DNA from: Kribbella jejuensis
Lineage (GTDB): Bacteria; Actinomycetota; Actinomycetes; Propionibacteriales; Kribbellaceae
DNA: 64,000 nucleotides
Assembly (NCBI RefSeq): GCF_006715085.1
Contig: NZ_VFMM01000002.1
Coordinates: forward strand, 1,426,001-1,490,000
Reading direction: 5' to 3'
In this document: piece after piece, positions 62,471-64,000 of the stretch
How positions within the stretch are numbered: position 1 is the stretch's first letter
Layout of the letters: each line of letters opens with the position of its first letter
The notes under the pieces: model-generated
Database searches by the model: none
What the model was told of the DNA's origin: nothing
Seen by the model: only the letters and a program-made list of their open reading frames with translations
Made by a program: the position numbers and the translations under genes

Positions 62471-64000
62471 CTAATAAGTTGGAGCCGCATGCGTGGCCGT
62501 TGACTGTCGGCTCGGCGCGGTGAGCGTGAGGACGAAGTACGCCAGGAATCCGGCGACCAGTCCGACCGCCCACGAGTAGTCGTACAGCGGCTTGAGGAAC
62601 GGGATCAGGCCGTTCTGCGGGAACGGACCGGCGCCCGGGTTCGAGTACGCGCCGCCGACCGCGAGCACCGAGCCGAACAGCGTCGCGACGACGCCGCGCC
62701 AGTTCCAGCCGCCGGAGTACCAGTAGCGGCCGCCGGGTTTGTAGAGCTCGGCGAGCTGCAGGTTCGTCCGGTCGATCAGCCAGTACCCCGCGATCAGTAC
62801 GCCGGCCACCGACGCGAGCAGGCCGCCGTAGAACGACAGCCATACGAAGATGTAGATCGACGGGTCCGAGATCAGCCGCCACGGCTGGATGACGATCCCG
62901 ACCACGCCGGTGAGCAGGCCCGCGGTGCGGAAGTTCAGCCAGCGCGGCAGTGCGTTCGCGAAGTCGTACGACGGACTCACCACGTTGGCCGCGACGTTGC
63001 AGGACATCGTCGCCAGGATCGCCATGATCAGGCCGATCGTGACGATCACCGGGTTCTGGAACCGGCGGGTCAGCTCGACCGGGTCCCAGATCGCCGAACC
63101 GTAGAGCACCACCGTGCCGGACGTGGTGATGATCGAGACCAGTGCGATGAACGACATCGTGGTCGGCAGGCCGATGATCTGGCCCCACACCTGCGCCCGC
63201 TGGCCCTTACCGAACCGGGTGAAGTCGGGCATGTTCAGCGACAGCGTCGCCCAGAACGCGATCATGCCCATCAGCGACGGCGCGAAGATCTTCCAGAAGT
63301 CGGCGTCCCAGCCGAGCTTGGACGGCTGCGACAGGATCGGCCCGAAGCCGCCGGCCTTCACCAGGACCGCCACCATCAACGCCAGGAACGCGATCGTCAC
63401 CAGCGGCGCGGCCCAGTTCTCGAACCGGCGCAGACCCTCGATACCGCGGAAGATCAGCGCCATCTGCAGTACCCAGAAGAACAGGAAACTCAGCCACATC
63501 GTCCACGGGTGCCCGCCGATCGCCGACGCGTTCGTCCAGCCCTTGCCGAACAGTTCGCCGACGATCACGAAGATCGCCTGCCCGCCGATCCAGGTCTGGA
63601 TCCCGAACCAGCCGCAGGCGATGAACGCGCGCAGCAGCGCCGGGAAGTTCGCGCCGCGGACGCCGTAGAAGGCGCGCGCGAAGACCGGGAACGGGATGCC
63701 GTACTTCGTGCCGGCATGGCTGTTCAGCAACAGCGGGACCAGGACGATCAGGTTCCCGAGCGTGATCGTGAGGAACGCCTGCAGCCAGTTCATCCCGAGC
63801 GCGACCAGCCCGGACGCGAGCAGGTAGCTCGGGATGTTGTGCGCCATCCCCATCCACAAGGCGGCGTAGTTGTACGTCGTCCAGGTCCGCTCGGGCAACC
63901 GCGTCGGCGCGAGCTCGGCGTTCGCGTACGGACTGCTTCGGAGAGCTTCCGGATCCGCTAGCTCGACGCGTCCGTCGGGATGAACCGTTTGTATGGCCAT
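62471..64000 (-). CDS. NCS1 family nucleobase:cation symporter
   Basis: 509 residues, about 12 membrane helices, ATG exactly at the window end. Characteristic NCS1 pieces: TWTTYNYAALWMGMAHNIPS, ACGWFGIQTWIGGQAIF and SLNMPDFTRFGKGQRAQVWG. Transports hydantoin, allantoin, purine or pyrimidine with Na or H. Nothing upstream is visible in the window. Confidence 0.93.
   Translation of the reverse strand: MAIQTVHPDGRVELADPEALRSSPYANAELAPTRLPERTWTTYNYAALWMGMAHNIPSYLLASGLVALGMNWLQAFLTITLGNLIVLVPLLLNSHAGTKYGIPFPVFARAFYGVRGANFPALLRAFIACGWFGIQTWIGGQAIFVIVGELFGKGWTNASAIGGHPWTMWLSFLFFWVLQMALIFRGIEGLRRFENWAAPLVTIAFLALMVAVLVKAGGFGPILSQPSKLGWDADFWKIFAPSLMGMIAFWATLSLNMPDFTRFGKGQRAQVWGQIIGLPTTMSFIALVSIITTSGTVVLYGSAIWDPVELTRRFQNPVIVTIGLIMAILATMSCNVAANVVSPSYDFANALPRWLNFRTAGLLTGVVGIVIQPWRLISDPSIYIFVWLSFYGGLLASVAGVLIAGYWLIDRTNLQLAELYKPGGRYWYSGGWNWRGVVATLFGSVLAVGGAYSNPGAGPFPQNGLIPFLKPLYDYSWAVGLVAGFLAYFVLTLTAPSRQSTATHAAPTY

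Overview
The window is high-GC, densely packed bacterial DNA with many GTG starts, ATGA stop/start overlaps and abundant GTAC-containing codons. Gene content (actinobacterial lepA/hemW/DUF3097 genes, Tat-dependent secreted enzymes, SigE-type ECF sigma factor, many TetR/LacI/IclR regulators and sugar ABC importers) points to a soil Actinomycete of the Nocardioidaceae/Kribbellaceae type. Kribbella is my best guess, an inference from style and content only. I see no rRNA, tRNA, CRISPR, prophage, IS element or plasmid function.

A conserved core block runs through the window and is split by accessory DNA. 0.5-8.8 kb: degV, comEA, comEC (DNA uptake), an isochorismatase-like hydrolase, holA and rpsT. 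9-15.3 kb: an SRPBCC relic, a large secreted subtilase, an ECF sigma factor with its membrane partner, and a kinase-like phosphotransferase. 15.4-18.2 kb: lepA and an APH(6)-type kinase. 37.8 kb: hemW. 61.6 kb: DUF3097. In relatives these core genes tend to lie close together, so the 20 kb between lepA and hemW and the 22 kb between hemW and DUF3097 look like accessory insertions.

The first accessory block (18-37.8 kb) has a TetR and a Tat-exported SDR; a TetR-MFS operon with an operator-like palindrome; a MOSC gene with two tandem duplicate MFS genes; an IclR-kduD-kduI group divergent from an SSS transporter and a tautomerase (uronate catabolism, with three inverted repeats in the shared promoter); asd; a PNGase A-like secreted protein; a long-chain acyl-CoA synthetase; an S33 hydrolase coupled to an IMP-cyclohydrolase-like gene; a META relic; and a DHA2 efflux pump.

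The second accessory block (39-62 kb) is a polysaccharide-utilisation region: a family 8 polysaccharide lyase broken by a frameshift at a C8 run, a decayed secreted protein, GH29 fucosidase, a complete CUT1 solute-binding protein/permease set, a D-2-hydroxyacid dehydrogenase, DUF2264, two LacI regulators and an orphan solute-binding protein. A shared GTAA-CG-TTAC operator ties the lyase promoter to the transporter/dehydrogenase promoter. The block continues with a TRIC-like channel, two M20 amidohydrolases, a membrane protein/lipoprotein pair, a patatin, DUF3097 and an NCS1 permease.

The window is also unusually rich in GC-rich tandem repeats, both inside genes (comEA, comEC, the 3' end of hemW) and between genes (6.35-6.84 kb, 9.2 kb), and in gene relics.
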